The position numbers were made by a program, and so were the translations under genes. From assembly GCA_027854065.1 (NCBI GenBank), contig JAQGEF010000001.1, forward strand, positions 248,001-312,000: 64,000 nucleotides of DNA. Reading direction: 5' to 3'. Source of the DNA: Polluticaenibacter yanchengensis. Its GTDB lineage: Bacteria > Bacteroidota > Bacteroidia > Chitinophagales > Chitinophagaceae. The notes beneath the pieces are model-generated. The model did no database searches. It was not told the origin of the DNA and saw nothing but the letters and a program-made list of their open reading frames with translations. This document shows positions 1-8,197 of the stretch, one piece after another (position 1 is the first letter of the stretch; each line of letters starts with the position of its first letter).

Positions 1-944
1 TATTTGCCCTGACCAATCACTGAATGCCTGGAAATATCTGCCAATCCTTCTACTTTCCATTGAGATAGTTTCTTTTTCTCGAAACGGCAGTCATTACAAA
101 TCCATCCGGTCTTACCAGTTTTAGGACTTGTTTTAATTTCGCCCCACTCATCCTTGCGTGCTGTTACACGAAATACTTCATCACCACGCATCCATAAGGT
201 TACTTCACCACAACATTTATCACAATCGCAGCTGGCATAAACCGGCTTCGTAAACCAAACCCTGTTTTTAAAGCGGAATGTTTTATCTGTTAATGCTCCA
301 ACCGGACAAACATCTATCACATTACCTATAAAATCATTTTCCAGAGATTTCTCTATGTAAGTAGCAATCTGCGCATGGTCGCCACGGTCTAAAACACCAT
401 GTTCGCGGCTGTTGGTAACCTGTGCTGCTGTAAACACACAACGGTAGCAAAGAATACAACGCGTCATGTGTAATTGAATATACTTGCCTAAATCATGTTT
501 CTCAAACGTACGACGCTGGAATTCGTAACGAGTACCGGAACTGCCATGTTCGTAACCCAGATCTTGCAGGTGACACTCTCCTGCCTGGTCACAGATCGGA
601 CAATCCAACGGATGGTTCAACAATAAAAACTCCACTACACCTGCGCGGGCATCCTGTACACGGTCGCTGGTAATATTTTTTACTTCCATACCATCCATTA
701 CGGTGGTACGACAACTCGCTACCAGTTTCGGCATCGGGCGCGGGTCTTTTTCGCTCCCCTTGCTTACCTCTACCAAACAGGTACGACATTTACCGCCACT
801 ACCTTCCAATGGTGTATAAAAACACATTGCCGGTGGTGCCACATCTCCTCCCACTTGACGCGCTGCCTGTAAAATAGTAGTACCGGCAGGCACTTCAACC
901 GTTATATTGTCAATCGTTACTTTAAATAATGGTGTGTCAGACAT
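1..944 (-). CDS. nuoG: NADH-quinone oxidoreductase subunit G, 3' part cut by window edge
   Basis: This is the electron-wire subunit of the peripheral arm of respiratory complex I. About 314 N-terminal codons are visible and the reading frame is open to base 1. A [2Fe-2S] ferredoxin domain has Cys41, 53, 56 and 78. The His-Cys cluster site has His111, Cys115, Cys118 and Cys124. A [4Fe-4S] site has Cys163, 166, 169 and 213. A further CDC..C and C..C set (about residues 239-286) opens the molybdopterin-oxidoreductase-like domain. The ATG at 942-944 starts with MSDTPLFKVTIDN, as expected for the family. It is the last visible gene of the minus-strand nuo operon. It is separated from the upstream genes by 900 bp of repeats, so its transcription may be partly independent. 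Confidence 0.96.
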   Translation of the reverse strand, partial: MSDTPLFKVTIDNITVEVPAGTTILQAARQVGGDVAPPAMCFYTPLEGSGGKCRTCLVEVSKGSEKDPRPMPKLVASCRTTVMDGMEVKNITSDRVQDARAGVVEFLLLNHPLDCPICDQAGECHLQDLGYEHGSSGTRYEFQRRTFEKHDLGKYIQLHMTRCILCYRCVFTAAQVTNSREHGVLDRGDHAQIATYIEKSLENDFIGNVIDVCPVGALTDKTFRFKNRVWFTKPVYASCDCDKCCGEVTLWMRGDEVFRVTARKDEWGEIKTSPKTGKTGWICNDCRFEKKKLSQWKVEGLADISRHSVIGQGK

Positions 945-1100
945 TCAAACACGATTTAATTTATTAATTATAATTGTCGTTCTGATTCTTTGTTTTTCTT
1001 TTTTGGTAGTCGTCATTTGGGCCCTGGTTGGGCGACATTGGCGACGCTCCGTTCAACGGATTGCTATTATTGGACTTTTATCAGTAGTTGTTACATGTGT

Positions 1101-1364
1101 CGCACCTACGGCGCTTTAATAACATTTTGCGTTTGCGGCTTCTACCGTAATATCGTCCCTACGGGACTGGCTATTGCGGTGCAACGCTTTCTACTAATTG
1201 CAAACAGCTTTCAGTTGTTGTCTTACAAAACAATTGATAAAGATGCCGAAGGTATCTTATGTTTATAGAAATATACGCTTCATAGAAATATACGACCCCG
1301 ATAGGGTCGAATGTTGCATTATGGTTTTATTTTCTATAAACATATAACCCTTTCAGGGTTAACA
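1101..1364. repeat. Cluster of short palindromes between nuoG and the upstream gene
   Basis: Several 13-17 bp hairpins lie in series. GTCCC/GGGAC is at 1155-1167, CGACCC/GGGTCG at 1293-1309 and AACCC/GGGTT at 1346-1360. A similar CCTACGGCGC motif is at 1101-1114. The last hairpins are separated by AT-rich spacers containing the sequence TTCTATAAACAT or its complement TTTATAGAAATAT. No coding sequence fits: the open frames here are low-complexity shadows. The stretch 945-1100 holds nothing I can name apart from the nuoG leader. The layout resembles clustered intergenic palindromes I remember from other Bacteroidota; that resemblance is from memory only. Confidence 0.6.
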
Positions 1365-1427
1365 ACATCCTTCTGAGCAATGCTTTCGACTGATATCAAA
1401 CAGCTTTCTATTGATGTTTTTTACCCA

Positions 1428-1457
1428 CCCCTAGCCCCTCCCTGGAGGGGACAGAAG
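1428..1457 (+). repeat. CCCCTCC/GGAGGGG hairpin repeat, copy 1
   Basis: A GC-rich palindrome (CCCCTC at 1435-1440, GAGGGG at 1445-1450) sits in the conserved context CCACCCCTAGCCCCTCC..GGAGGGGACAGAAGC. A near-identical copy lies in the opposite orientation at about 62557-62590. Both copies are intergenic. It is most likely a small dispersed repeat. It could act as a hairpin in RNA, but it lacks a T-tract. Confidence 0.65.
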
Positions 1458-1514
1458 CTTGCGACGTAAATCGCTTGAGTAAACTCAGCTATTTTGCAGT
1501 ATTCATCTCACTAA

Positions 1515-1642
1515 GTCATTTCGAACGCAGTGAGAAATCTACTTTACGAGCGAAGCGAGCTTTCAACCCTATTCGTAAGCGGATTTTTCCTCGGAATGCT
1601 TCAATATCAATGCAGATTCAAATTCATCCTCGTCAAAATGAC
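1515..1642 (+). repeat. MITE-like element with GTCATTT/AAATGAC ends, copy 1
   Basis: A 128-bp element begins GTCATTTCGA and ends AAAATGAC, so its termini form an inverted repeat. A second copy at 55185-55321 shares the left end (GTCATTnnGAnCGCAG.GA.AA.TCT), the middle GATTTTTCCTCGG and the right end CTCGTCAAAATGAC. There is no coding capacity. In both places it lies within about 115 bp of a copy of the family 1 structured repeat. Confidence 0.7.
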
Positions 1643-1688
1643 AACATTTTGTAACATCGTACAGCTCAACTATGTACTATAGCTTAAA

Positions 1689-1811
1689 GGCTGCGGCATG
1701 CGTGGGTGGCCTGAAAGGCCAGTGCAAGCGATAGCGCAGCACCGAGCGTAGCGGAGCCCTAAGCACGCCGGACAAATGTTGATTCATGTTGCTACAATTG
1801 ATAGCCCCAAA
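1689..1811 (+). repeat. Structured repeat family 1, copy A
   Basis: The copy begins GGCTGCGGCATG and has an inner hairpin (TGGCCT/AGGCCA), then a GTGC..GCAC stem and the segment CCGAGCGTAGCGGAGCCC. It closes with CACGCCGGA at 1763-1771. The conserved AGCCCC box lies at about 1801-1807, followed by an A-rich run. Read on the minus strand, the box begins right after the T-rich 3' end of the barrel gene that stops at 1846. Other copies are at 24166-24308, 27025-27129, 49737-49853, 54937-55071 and 62188-62300. Confidence 0.8.
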
Positions 1812-1845
1812 AAATAATAAACAAAGAACTTTTTTGGAAAATCGC

Positions 1846-2700
1846 CTATTTGTGTACTCTGAAATTCCAGCCGATTGTGGCCGTTAATTCGGAGAATCCA
1901 AATTGTTGTTTTCCCTTGCCATTAATACCTTTCTCATGGAGAATGATATTTGGCATATTGATATAACCTTGCTTGGCTTCGCCTTTTAAGGTTAAATGTT
2001 TAAAAAACGTTAGTTCGAAACCGGCTTTTGCACTAAGGCCAAAACCGGAAACATGGAAACGGTCGTTGCGCTCATAATCCAAAAACTTTGCATTGGTTTT
2101 TGGAAATAGCATGCCCGCTCCTGCACCAACCATAAACGCAATATTGACTTTATTGGTTGGTAACTTTTTCAGCGAAAAATACCTTTCAACTTCTGAATTG
2201 ATATAATTCAACCCATCGGTATGCTCGAAGGTTAAGAAGTCTTCGGTGATGACCATATCACCATTGTAAGTGCCTTTAAAATCGCCCTCACGGGTAATCG
2301 TCCCTTCTACTTTAGCCACCTGGTTCTGGTCCATTACATATTTCATGTGGTCCACGCCTAAAGTAATGGCCCAATTATCTTTAAAAAAGTAACCGATACG
2401 CATATTGGTTTGCGGTATGGTTATGCGACCTAATTTAAAATAATCGTTGTAGTTGAAAATGGGCTTTGTAATTCTATCGTGTGCTCTTAAATTATGCAAG
2501 GTTAAATTGTAATCATCGCCTGCAATTTTTAAAGTACTGTTAGAATAAAAACCTCTGTTCCAACCCCAGAAAAAATACGCTCTACCCTTTTTATGGGGAT
2601 TAAAGTCATTTTTCTTAGCTTCTGACTGTGCGGAACTATTAAAAACGGTAATAAGTGAAAGAACTAAAATGGTTGCGCCTCTTCTTATCAATTGCCTCAT
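1846..2700 (-). CDS. Predicted outer-membrane beta-barrel protein inside the nuo operon
   Basis: This 284-residue protein has a signal peptide (residues 1-24, ending NSSAQ). The mature part is rich in aromatic and alternating hydrophobic strands, with a final strand ending GWNFRVHK, as expected of a small outer-membrane barrel. I cannot name the family or its substrate. The gene starts 29 bp after nuoF stops and reads in the same direction, so it is probably co-transcribed with complex I, yet it has no evident role in NADH oxidation. On the far side a family 1 repeat lies 35 bp beyond its stop. Confidence 0.7.
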   Translation of the reverse strand: MRQLIRRGATILVLSLITVFNSSAQSEAKKNDFNPHKKGRAYFFWGWNRGFYSNSTLKIAGDDYNLTLHNLRAHDRITKPIFNYNDYFKLGRITIPQTNMRIGYFFKDNWAITLGVDHMKYVMDQNQVAKVEGTITREGDFKGTYNGDMVITEDFLTFEHTDGLNYINSEVERYFSLKKLPTNKVNIAFMVGAGAGMLFPKTNAKFLDYERNDRFHVSGFGLSAKAGFELTFFKHLTLKGEAKQGYINMPNIILHEKGINGKGKQQFGFSELTATIGWNFRVHK

Positions 2701-2729
2701 CTCTTATATTATTAAAATCTTCTTTTATA

Positions 2730-4082
2730 TTAAGCCGGTACATGAATTTCATCGGCATAATGTGCTAATCCGAAGTTTTGTGTACGGCACAATTCCGGAT
2801 TATTAACATGCCACTCAAACTCATCGCGGAAATGACGGATAGCAGCGGCTACCGGCCAGGCTGCAGCATCGCCTAAAGGACAAATGGTGTTTCCTTCAAT
2901 TTTTCGCTGGATATCCCATAACAAGTCAATATCGTGCAATGTACCGTTTCCTGATTCTATTTTGTATAAAATTTTCTCCATCCAACCGGTGCCCTCACGA
3001 CATGGGCTGCATTGTCCGCAACTTTCGTGGCGATAAAAACGCGCCAACGTATAAGTGTGTTCTACTACACATTGGTCTTCGTCCAAAACAATAAAACCAC
3101 CGGAACCCATCATGGTACCGGTTGCAAAACCACCATCGCTTAAACTTTCGTAGTTCATATAGCGTGTTTCACCTTTAGCGGTTTTCAACAATAAGTTCGC
3201 CGGCAAAATAGGAACGGATGAACCACCCGGAATACAGGCTTTTAATTGCTTGCCTCCTTTTATGCCTCCACACCATTCGTCGCTGTAGATAAATTCCTCA
3301 ACGCTGATGGTCATGTCTATTTCGTAAACCCCTGGTTTGTTTAAATTGCCACAAGCTGAAATTAGTTTAGTACCTGTAGAGCGACCAACCCCGATTTTTG
3401 CAAACTCCGCACCACCATCATTAATAATCGGCACAACAGCTGCTATAGATTCGACATTGTTTACTACGGTTGGGCAATCCCACAAACCTTTTACAGCCGG
3501 GAACGGTGGTTTTATACGTGGATTACCACGTTTACCTTCCAGGCTTTCGATTAATGCGGTTTCCTCGCCACAGATATAAGCACCGGCACCTCGCTGTACA
3601 TAAATTTCTAAATCGAAACCTGTACCTAAAATGTTTTTACCCAAAAAGCCATTGGCTTTTGCCTCGGCTATGGCATGTTCTAAAATATCGGGAATCCAGG
3701 CATATTCGCCACGGATATATATATAAGAAGTATTGGCACCTAACGCGTAGGAAGATACGATGATACCTTCTATTAACGCATGAGGAATATACTCCATTAA
3801 GTAACGGTCTTTAAATGTACCGGGCTCGGATTCATCGGCATTTACCACCAAATAGCGCGGCACACCTTCGGGTTTGGCAATAAAGCTCCATTTCATACCG
3901 GTTGGGAAACCGGCACCACCACGACCTCTTAAGCCACTGGTTTTCACCTCTTCTACAACTTCGTCCGGTGTTAATGTTTTTAAAGCTTTTTCCACGCTGC
4001 GATAACCGCCTGTTTTACGATATACTTCGTAAGTGCGGATCCCTTCTACGTGTGCATTATGTAATAATAACTTGCGTCCCAT
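2730..4082 (-). CDS. nuoF: NADH-quinone oxidoreductase subunit F
   Basis: This is the NADH-oxidising flavoprotein of complex I. It carries FMN, the NADH site and the N3 [4Fe-4S] cluster. The 450-residue length is normal. A glycine-rich NADH/FMN segment GRGGAGFPTG is at residues 53-62, NADESEPGTFKDR at 81-93 and ICGEETALIESLEG at 170-183. The N3 ligands are Cys355, Cys358, Cys361 and Cys401. The ATG at 4080-4082 follows the stop of the small secreted gene by 31 bp. It lies in the nuo operon, but with foreign genes on both sides. Confidence 0.97.
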   Translation of the reverse strand: MGRKLLLHNAHVEGIRTYEVYRKTGGYRSVEKALKTLTPDEVVEEVKTSGLRGRGGAGFPTGMKWSFIAKPEGVPRYLVVNADESEPGTFKDRYLMEYIPHALIEGIIVSSYALGANTSYIYIRGEYAWIPDILEHAIAEAKANGFLGKNILGTGFDLEIYVQRGAGAYICGEETALIESLEGKRGNPRIKPPFPAVKGLWDCPTVVNNVESIAAVVPIINDGGAEFAKIGVGRSTGTKLISACGNLNKPGVYEIDMTISVEEFIYSDEWCGGIKGGKQLKACIPGGSSVPILPANLLLKTAKGETRYMNYESLSDGGFATGTMMGSGGFIVLDEDQCVVEHTYTLARFYRHESCGQCSPCREGTGWMEKILYKIESGNGTLHDIDLLWDIQRKIEGNTICPLGDAAAWPVAAAIRHFRDEFEWHVNNPELCRTQNFGLAHYADEIHVPA

Positions 4083-4113
4083 TTATATATATTGTTCCCG
4101 TTACTAAAAATTA

Positions 4114-4557
4114 TTAATGTACCAATTTTACTGCCTGACGGGCAGTTAACTTCCATTTACCACTTTCCTTTTTCCAAACCTGTAGCATGTGCAGCGTTAA
4201 AGGAATATCATTGCCTTTTGTTGTTTGAATGAAAGAAGTAACAAATCGTACGACTGCTACATTCTTATCTGCAAAGTCTACCGAAAAATCGCGTGCTTCC
4301 AACTTAGAATAAACGTTACCGTTTTTAGATGCATTCTTTAAAGCTGTTTCTCTATTTTCAATGCTTCCACCACTGTGCCCGTAGGTTAATGTTTTAGCTA
4401 ATAAACCATCAATAACAGCACTGTCCTTTGAACCGAAAATGGTATTGTTTAATAGTTTTACATTTTCTAAAACCTGTTCTTCTTTAGATTGTGCGAAAGA
4501 AGATGCACTTATAAAAAGTGTAACAAGCAATATGAATATGTTTATATTTCTTTTCAT
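4114..4557 (-). CDS. Secreted NTF2-like (SnoaL/DUF4440-type) protein inserted between nuoE and nuoF
   Basis: The open frame reaches 4602, but the start at 4557 is better. It gives a clean signal peptide (MKRNINIFILLVTLFISASSFAQ read in two parts, cleavage after FAQ) and lies 7 bp after the nuoE stop rather than inside it. The 147-residue product has the features of a small cone-shaped NTF2 fold: an N-terminal helix, a GHSGG loop, and paired strands ending in VWKKESGKWKLTARQAV. The nearest description is nuclear transport factor 2-like / DUF4440. Its substrate is unknown. It is co-transcribed with complex I but is predicted to be periplasmic. Confidence 0.75.
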   Translation of the reverse strand: MKRNINIFILLVTLFISASSFAQSKEEQVLENVKLLNNTIFGSKDSAVIDGLLAKTLTYGHSGGSIENRETALKNASKNGNVYSKLEARDFSVDFADKNVAVVRFVTSFIQTTKGNDIPLTLHMLQVWKKESGKWKLTARQAVKLVH

Positions 4558-4564
4558 TTGTATT

Positions 4565-5053
4565 TTAATTCTGATTACGGTATTCTGCAATAATCTGGTC
4601 AACTTTTTCAGGCGTCAGGTGCTCTTTGTAGAACTTGCCTACCTGCATCATTGGTGCATACCCACAAGCGCCTAAGCACTCTACAGTTTTCAGTGTGAAT
4701 AAGCCATCTTCAGTTGTTTCACCAACTTCTATGTTTAACTTTTGTTTGATGTAGTTAATGATAGAATTAGCACCACTGACCATGCAAGGTCCTGTTTGAC
4801 AAACTTCGAACAAATATTTACCAACCGGTTTAAGGTTGTACATACTATAGAAAGATGCTACTTCGTACACTTCAATTGGTGTAATGCTGAGCAAGCCGGC
4901 TACATAATCCATTGTATCGCTGCTTAACCAACCAAATTGCTCTTGTGCCAAATGTAAAACCGGTAATAAAGCACTTTTTTGCCTGCCCTGCGGGTAGCGT
5001 GCTACTATTTCTTCAAATTTTTGATGACGTTCCGGTGTAAATTGTATGCTCAT
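4565..5053 (-). CDS. nuoE: NADH-quinone oxidoreductase subunit E
   Basis: This 162-residue thioredoxin-like subunit holds the N1a [2Fe-2S] cluster next to NuoF. The ligands are Cys85, Cys90, Cys126 and Cys130 (CQTGPC and CLGAC). The family N-terminal helical domain is complete. The gene lies 32 bp downstream of nuoD in the same direction. Its stop is followed after 7 bp by the secreted NTF2-like gene, so translation could be coupled. Confidence 0.97.
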   Translation of the reverse strand: MSIQFTPERHQKFEEIVARYPQGRQKSALLPVLHLAQEQFGWLSSDTMDYVAGLLSITPIEVYEVASFYSMYNLKPVGKYLFEVCQTGPCMVSGANSIINYIKQKLNIEVGETTEDGLFTLKTVECLGACGYAPMMQVGKFYKEHLTPEKVDQIIAEYRNQN

Positions 5054-5085
5054 TTTATAAATAGTACTCGTAATTTGTTAATGAA

Positions 5086-6318
5086 TTAAGCGTCCATTTC
5101 GCCCGCAATTAAGTTCAGGCTACTTAAAGTAACAATAGCATCACTTAACATGCTTCCTTTTGTAATTTCTTTATAAACCTGGTAATAAATAAAGCAAGGA
5201 CGACGGAAGTGTAAACGGAATGGTGTACGTCCACCATCGCTGATCAGGTAATACCCTAATTCTCCATTTGCACCTTCCACAGCGTTATAAACCTCACCTT
5301 TAGGAATTTCAGTTTCTCCCATGATGATTTTAAAATGGTAGATCAAAGCTTCCATTTTAGTATAAACATCTTTCTTTTCTGGCAAGTAGTAGGCAGGTGC
5401 ATCGGCATGGAAAATATCATTTTCAGCGCCTTTAAACTCCTGCACTTTTCTGTATGCCTGCTCAATAATTCTTAAACTCTGCCACATTTCGCCATTGCGC
5501 ACCTGGAAACGGTCGAAATTATCGCCGGTAGTACCTACAGGAATATCGAATTCAAAATCCTGGTAACTTGAATAAGGATTAGCCACCCTTACATCATAAT
5601 CTACACCGGCAGCTCTAAGATTTGGCCCTGTAACACTGTATTTTAATGCTTGCTCTACAGTTAATGGTCCGCCGCCCTGTGTCCGCTCCATAAAAATACG
5701 GTTACGGGTGAATAACTTTTCGAACTCGGCCAATGTACCAGGAAACTCTTTCAGGAATTTCTCTAATTTTTGGAAAGCAACATCGGAAAAGTTTCTTTCG
5801 AAACCACCAATACGTCCCATATTTGTTGTAAGACGGCTTCCGCAAACTTCTTCGTAGATTTCATAAATCAACTCGCGGTACTGCATTACATATAGGAAAC
5901 CTGTAAACGCACCGGTATCCACCCCTACAATAGAGTTACAAATGATATGGTCTGCAATACGTGCTAACTCCATTACAATAACGCGTAGATAATCCACACG
6001 TTTAGGCGTAGATACACCTAGTAATTTTTCACAGGTTAAATGCCAGCCCATATTATTAATAGGACTACTACAGTAGTTTAACCTGTCTGTAAGTGTTGTA
6101 ATCTGATAAAGCGGTTTGCGCTCTGCCAGTTTTTCGAAAGCACGGTGAATATAACCAACCGTTTGATCGCTATCTACAATCGTTTCACCATCAATCTCCA
6201 GAATATTCTGAAAAACACCATGTGTAGCCGGGTGCGTTGGCCCCAAGTTCATAGTGGTGGTTTGTTTTTGCAAATTACCTTCTGGTAATTTTATATGGTT
6301 GGTTAAATCTGTGCTCAT
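5086..6318 (-). CDS. nuoD: NADH-quinone oxidoreductase subunit D
   Basis: This 49-kDa subunit of complex I lines the quinone chamber together with NuoB. At 410 residues it is full length. Family motifs include NLGPTHPATHGV (about 25-36), the RIGGFERNFSD region, and the C-terminal GEMDA end typical of NuoD/HoxH-like large subunits. It is a stand-alone gene here, not the nuoCD fusion of enterobacteria, which is usual in Bacteroidota. It lies 65 bp downstream of nuoC. Confidence 0.97.
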   Translation of the reverse strand: MSTDLTNHIKLPEGNLQKQTTTMNLGPTHPATHGVFQNILEIDGETIVDSDQTVGYIHRAFEKLAERKPLYQITTLTDRLNYCSSPINNMGWHLTCEKLLGVSTPKRVDYLRVIVMELARIADHIICNSIVGVDTGAFTGFLYVMQYRELIYEIYEEVCGSRLTTNMGRIGGFERNFSDVAFQKLEKFLKEFPGTLAEFEKLFTRNRIFMERTQGGGPLTVEQALKYSVTGPNLRAAGVDYDVRVANPYSSYQDFEFDIPVGTTGDNFDRFQVRNGEMWQSLRIIEQAYRKVQEFKGAENDIFHADAPAYYLPEKKDVYTKMEALIYHFKIIMGETEIPKGEVYNAVEGANGELGYYLISDGGRTPFRLHFRRPCFIYYQVYKEITKGSMLSDAIVTLSSLNLIAGEMDA

Positions 6319-6383
6319 ATTTATATCAGTAATGCATTATAAAAATGCAAGATTGCTCATTAATAATTGATACCGTAAATGGT

Positions 6384-6917
6384 TTATATACCGGACATTA
6401 ATTGTCCGCCGCCGCGACCAAACATTTCATCGTCTTTATCGATCCTGGTTTGATCTTCAACAGGATACTGTTTTCTTAGCGGGAAATAATCCATTTCATC
6501 CACGTTCAGGATACGTCTTAAATCCGGGTGTCCTATAAAATTTACGCCAAAGAAATCATATGTTTCACGCTCCATCCAGTTGGCACCAGGGAAAACAGAA
6601 GTTGCAGAGTTAACATCCGGCTGCAAAATGTTGGTAAACACTTTAAAACGGATGCGTATATTTTCTATTAAGTTATGTAAGTGATAAACGACAGCTAATT
6701 CATTTTCAACATTGTCCGGATAGTGTACCGCACAGATATCTGTTAAAAACTGAAACTGTAATTGTTCATGTTGAAACAAAAAATTCAACAAATCAACATT
6801 CTGTTCTTTATTAGCCAAAGTAAAAGTCAGCATACCATAAGGTTCTTCCCAATTGATAATGCTTTCTCCAAACTGTGCAATAATTATTTCCTTAACTGTT
6901 TCGTTTGTAAGTGCCAT
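6384..6917 (-). CDS. nuoC: NADH-quinone oxidoreductase subunit C
   Basis: This 30-kDa subunit of the complex I connecting arm is 177 residues long. The family signature ERETYDFFGVNFIGHPDLRR and the following NVDEMDYFPLRKQYPVED are both present. The C-terminus is a short glycine-rich tail (GRGGGQLMSGI). It is separate from nuoD, with 52 bp to nuoB upstream and 65 bp to nuoD downstream on the same strand. Confidence 0.96.
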   Translation of the reverse strand: MALTNETVKEIIIAQFGESIINWEEPYGMLTFTLANKEQNVDLLNFLFQHEQLQFQFLTDICAVHYPDNVENELAVVYHLHNLIENIRIRFKVFTNILQPDVNSATSVFPGANWMERETYDFFGVNFIGHPDLRRILNVDEMDYFPLRKQYPVEDQTRIDKDDEMFGRGGGQLMSGI

Positions 6918-6969
6918 TTTATATTGTAAAAAATGAACAATACGTTCATTTTCATCTATTTAAAATTAA

Positions 6970-7578
6970 TTATTGGATGCCGTATTCTGCCAATAGGTTC
7001 ACGTATTCTTCGCTGTTACGGCGTCTGACGCTTTCGTTACCCACCAGTTCCTGAACTTTCATAAAGCCATCTAAAATAGCTTCCGGTCTTGGAGGGCAAC
7101 CTGGTACATAAACATCTACCGGAATTACCTGGTCGATGCCTTGTAGAACACTGTAAGAATCGAAGATACCACCGCTGCTTGCACATGCGCCAACGGCAAT
7201 TACCCAACGTGGTTCTGCCATTTGCAAATATACCTGGCGTAGTACCGGTCCCATTTTTTTAGCAATAGTCCCCATTACCATTAACAAATCGCATTGACGA
7301 GGGCTAAAACCTACACGCTCACTACCGAAACGGGCTAAATCGTAATGACTGGCCATTGTAGCCATAAATTCAATACCGCAGCAACTGGTAGCAAATGGTA
7401 ATGGCCAAAGTGAATTCTTACGACCTAAGCCTACCACTTCGCTCAATTTTGTAAGAAAAAAACCTTCGCCGTTGATGCCGGGAGGTGGTTCAACTGTCTT
7501 AACCTTATTATTAAATCGAACAGGACGACCGGTAAGGATAGTATTTGAAACAGGTTCTATAATATTTTTATCACCCAT
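6970..7578 (-). CDS. nuoB: NADH-quinone oxidoreductase subunit B
   Basis: This subunit carries the terminal N2 [4Fe-4S] cluster that reduces quinone. The tandem cysteines Cys66-Cys67 (SCCGIEF), Cys132 and Cys161 (PGCPPRPEAI) are all in place. The 202-residue length is normal, with a N-terminal extension of about 35 residues rich in turns. It is the second gene of the operon, 45 bp after nuoA. Confidence 0.97.
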   Translation of the reverse strand: MGDKNIIEPVSNTILTGRPVRFNNKVKTVEPPPGINGEGFFLTKLSEVVGLGRKNSLWPLPFATSCCGIEFMATMASHYDLARFGSERVGFSPRQCDLLMVMGTIAKKMGPVLRQVYLQMAEPRWVIAVGACASSGGIFDSYSVLQGIDQVIPVDVYVPGCPPRPEAILDGFMKVQELVGNESVRRRNSEEYVNLLAEYGIQ

Positions 7579-7623
7579 AATTGTAATTCGTTTAATTTAT
7601 TTAGTTAAGTAGCTCAACATAAC

Positions 7624-8010
7624 TTAGTCTTCCCACTTAAGCGCTCCTTTTTTGTATATATAGAAAAAGCCTGCAAAGAAAAATGTAACAAACATACAAA
7701 CTGCTGCAAAACCTTCCCAACCTAATGATTTAAAATTTAACGCGTAAGGATAGAAGAAAATAACTTCCACATCGAAAAGCACAAATAATATAGCAACCAG
7801 AAAGTATTTGATAGCCATTGGCTGACGGGCATTCCCAATTTGTTCGATACCACTTTCGAAAGTATCTAATTTATCGGAGGTATTGCGTTTAGGTCCTAAA
7901 AAATGACTGATAGCAATCATACCGGCTACAAATAAAACACCGAAAGCAAACTGAATCGCAATTGGAAGATATTGTGCGGGTGTTGACAAAGCGTCTAACA
8001 AATACATCAT
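7624..8010 (-). CDS. nuoA: NADH-quinone oxidoreductase subunit A
   Basis: This small membrane subunit of complex I has 128 residues and three hydrophobic segments (about 14-37, 66-88 and 95-114). The conserved loop DKLDTFESGIEQIG holds the cysteine-less variant of the family motif. MFVTFFFAGFFYIYKKGALKWED is the typical C-terminal end. Two consecutive Met codons open the frame; the first is used here. It is the first gene of the nuo operon, with a promoter-like sequence 34 bp upstream. Confidence 0.95.
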   Translation of the reverse strand: MMYLLDALSTPAQYLPIAIQFAFGVLFVAGMIAISHFLGPKRNTSDKLDTFESGIEQIGNARQPMAIKYFLVAILFVLFDVEVIFFYPYALNFKSLGWEGFAAVCMFVTFFFAGFFYIYKKGALKWED

Positions 8011-8043
8011 AATATTATCCTTGAACTACTTTTGTTATTCCTA

Positions 8044-8075
8044 CAAAGATAAGTTCATCTCATCAAATTCCACAA
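8044..8075 (-). promoter_or_regulatory. Predicted promoter of the nuo operon
   Basis: Read on the minus strand, TTG (8073-8075) is followed after 21 bp by TATCTTTG (8044-8051). This matches the Bacteroidota housekeeping pattern TTG..TAnnTTTG. The implied start of transcription is around 8038, giving a leader of about 28 nt before nuoA. Confidence 0.6.
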
Positions 8076-8103
8076 TTCGTAAGCCGATTTTCCAAAAATT
8101 AAA

Positions 8104-8143
8104 GCCCCTTACAGCAAAAAACTGCAAGGGGCCTTAAACTTAT
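8104..8143 (-). terminator. Terminator of the TPR gene
   Basis: The inverted repeat GCCCCTTACAG / CTGCAAGGGGC (8104-8132, one mismatch) is followed on the minus strand by a T-rich run (TTTAATTTTT). It lies 65 bp past the TPR gene stop and just before the nuo promoter, so it insulates nuo from upstream transcription. The coordinates include flanking bases. Confidence 0.75.
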
Positions 8144-8197
8144 TTGAAAATTATTTAATACTGATGTATTATTTTAACATAATTAACAATTTGCCAA

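Noticed and set aside
907..1268. Two overlapping plus-strand frames of 70 and 92 codons.
   Set aside because: They overlap the nuoG start and the palindrome cluster, have low-complexity products and no start context. They are chance frames.
4558..4602. Upstream start for the NTF2-like gene.
   Set aside because: It overlaps nuoE and puts 15 residues before a clear signal peptide.
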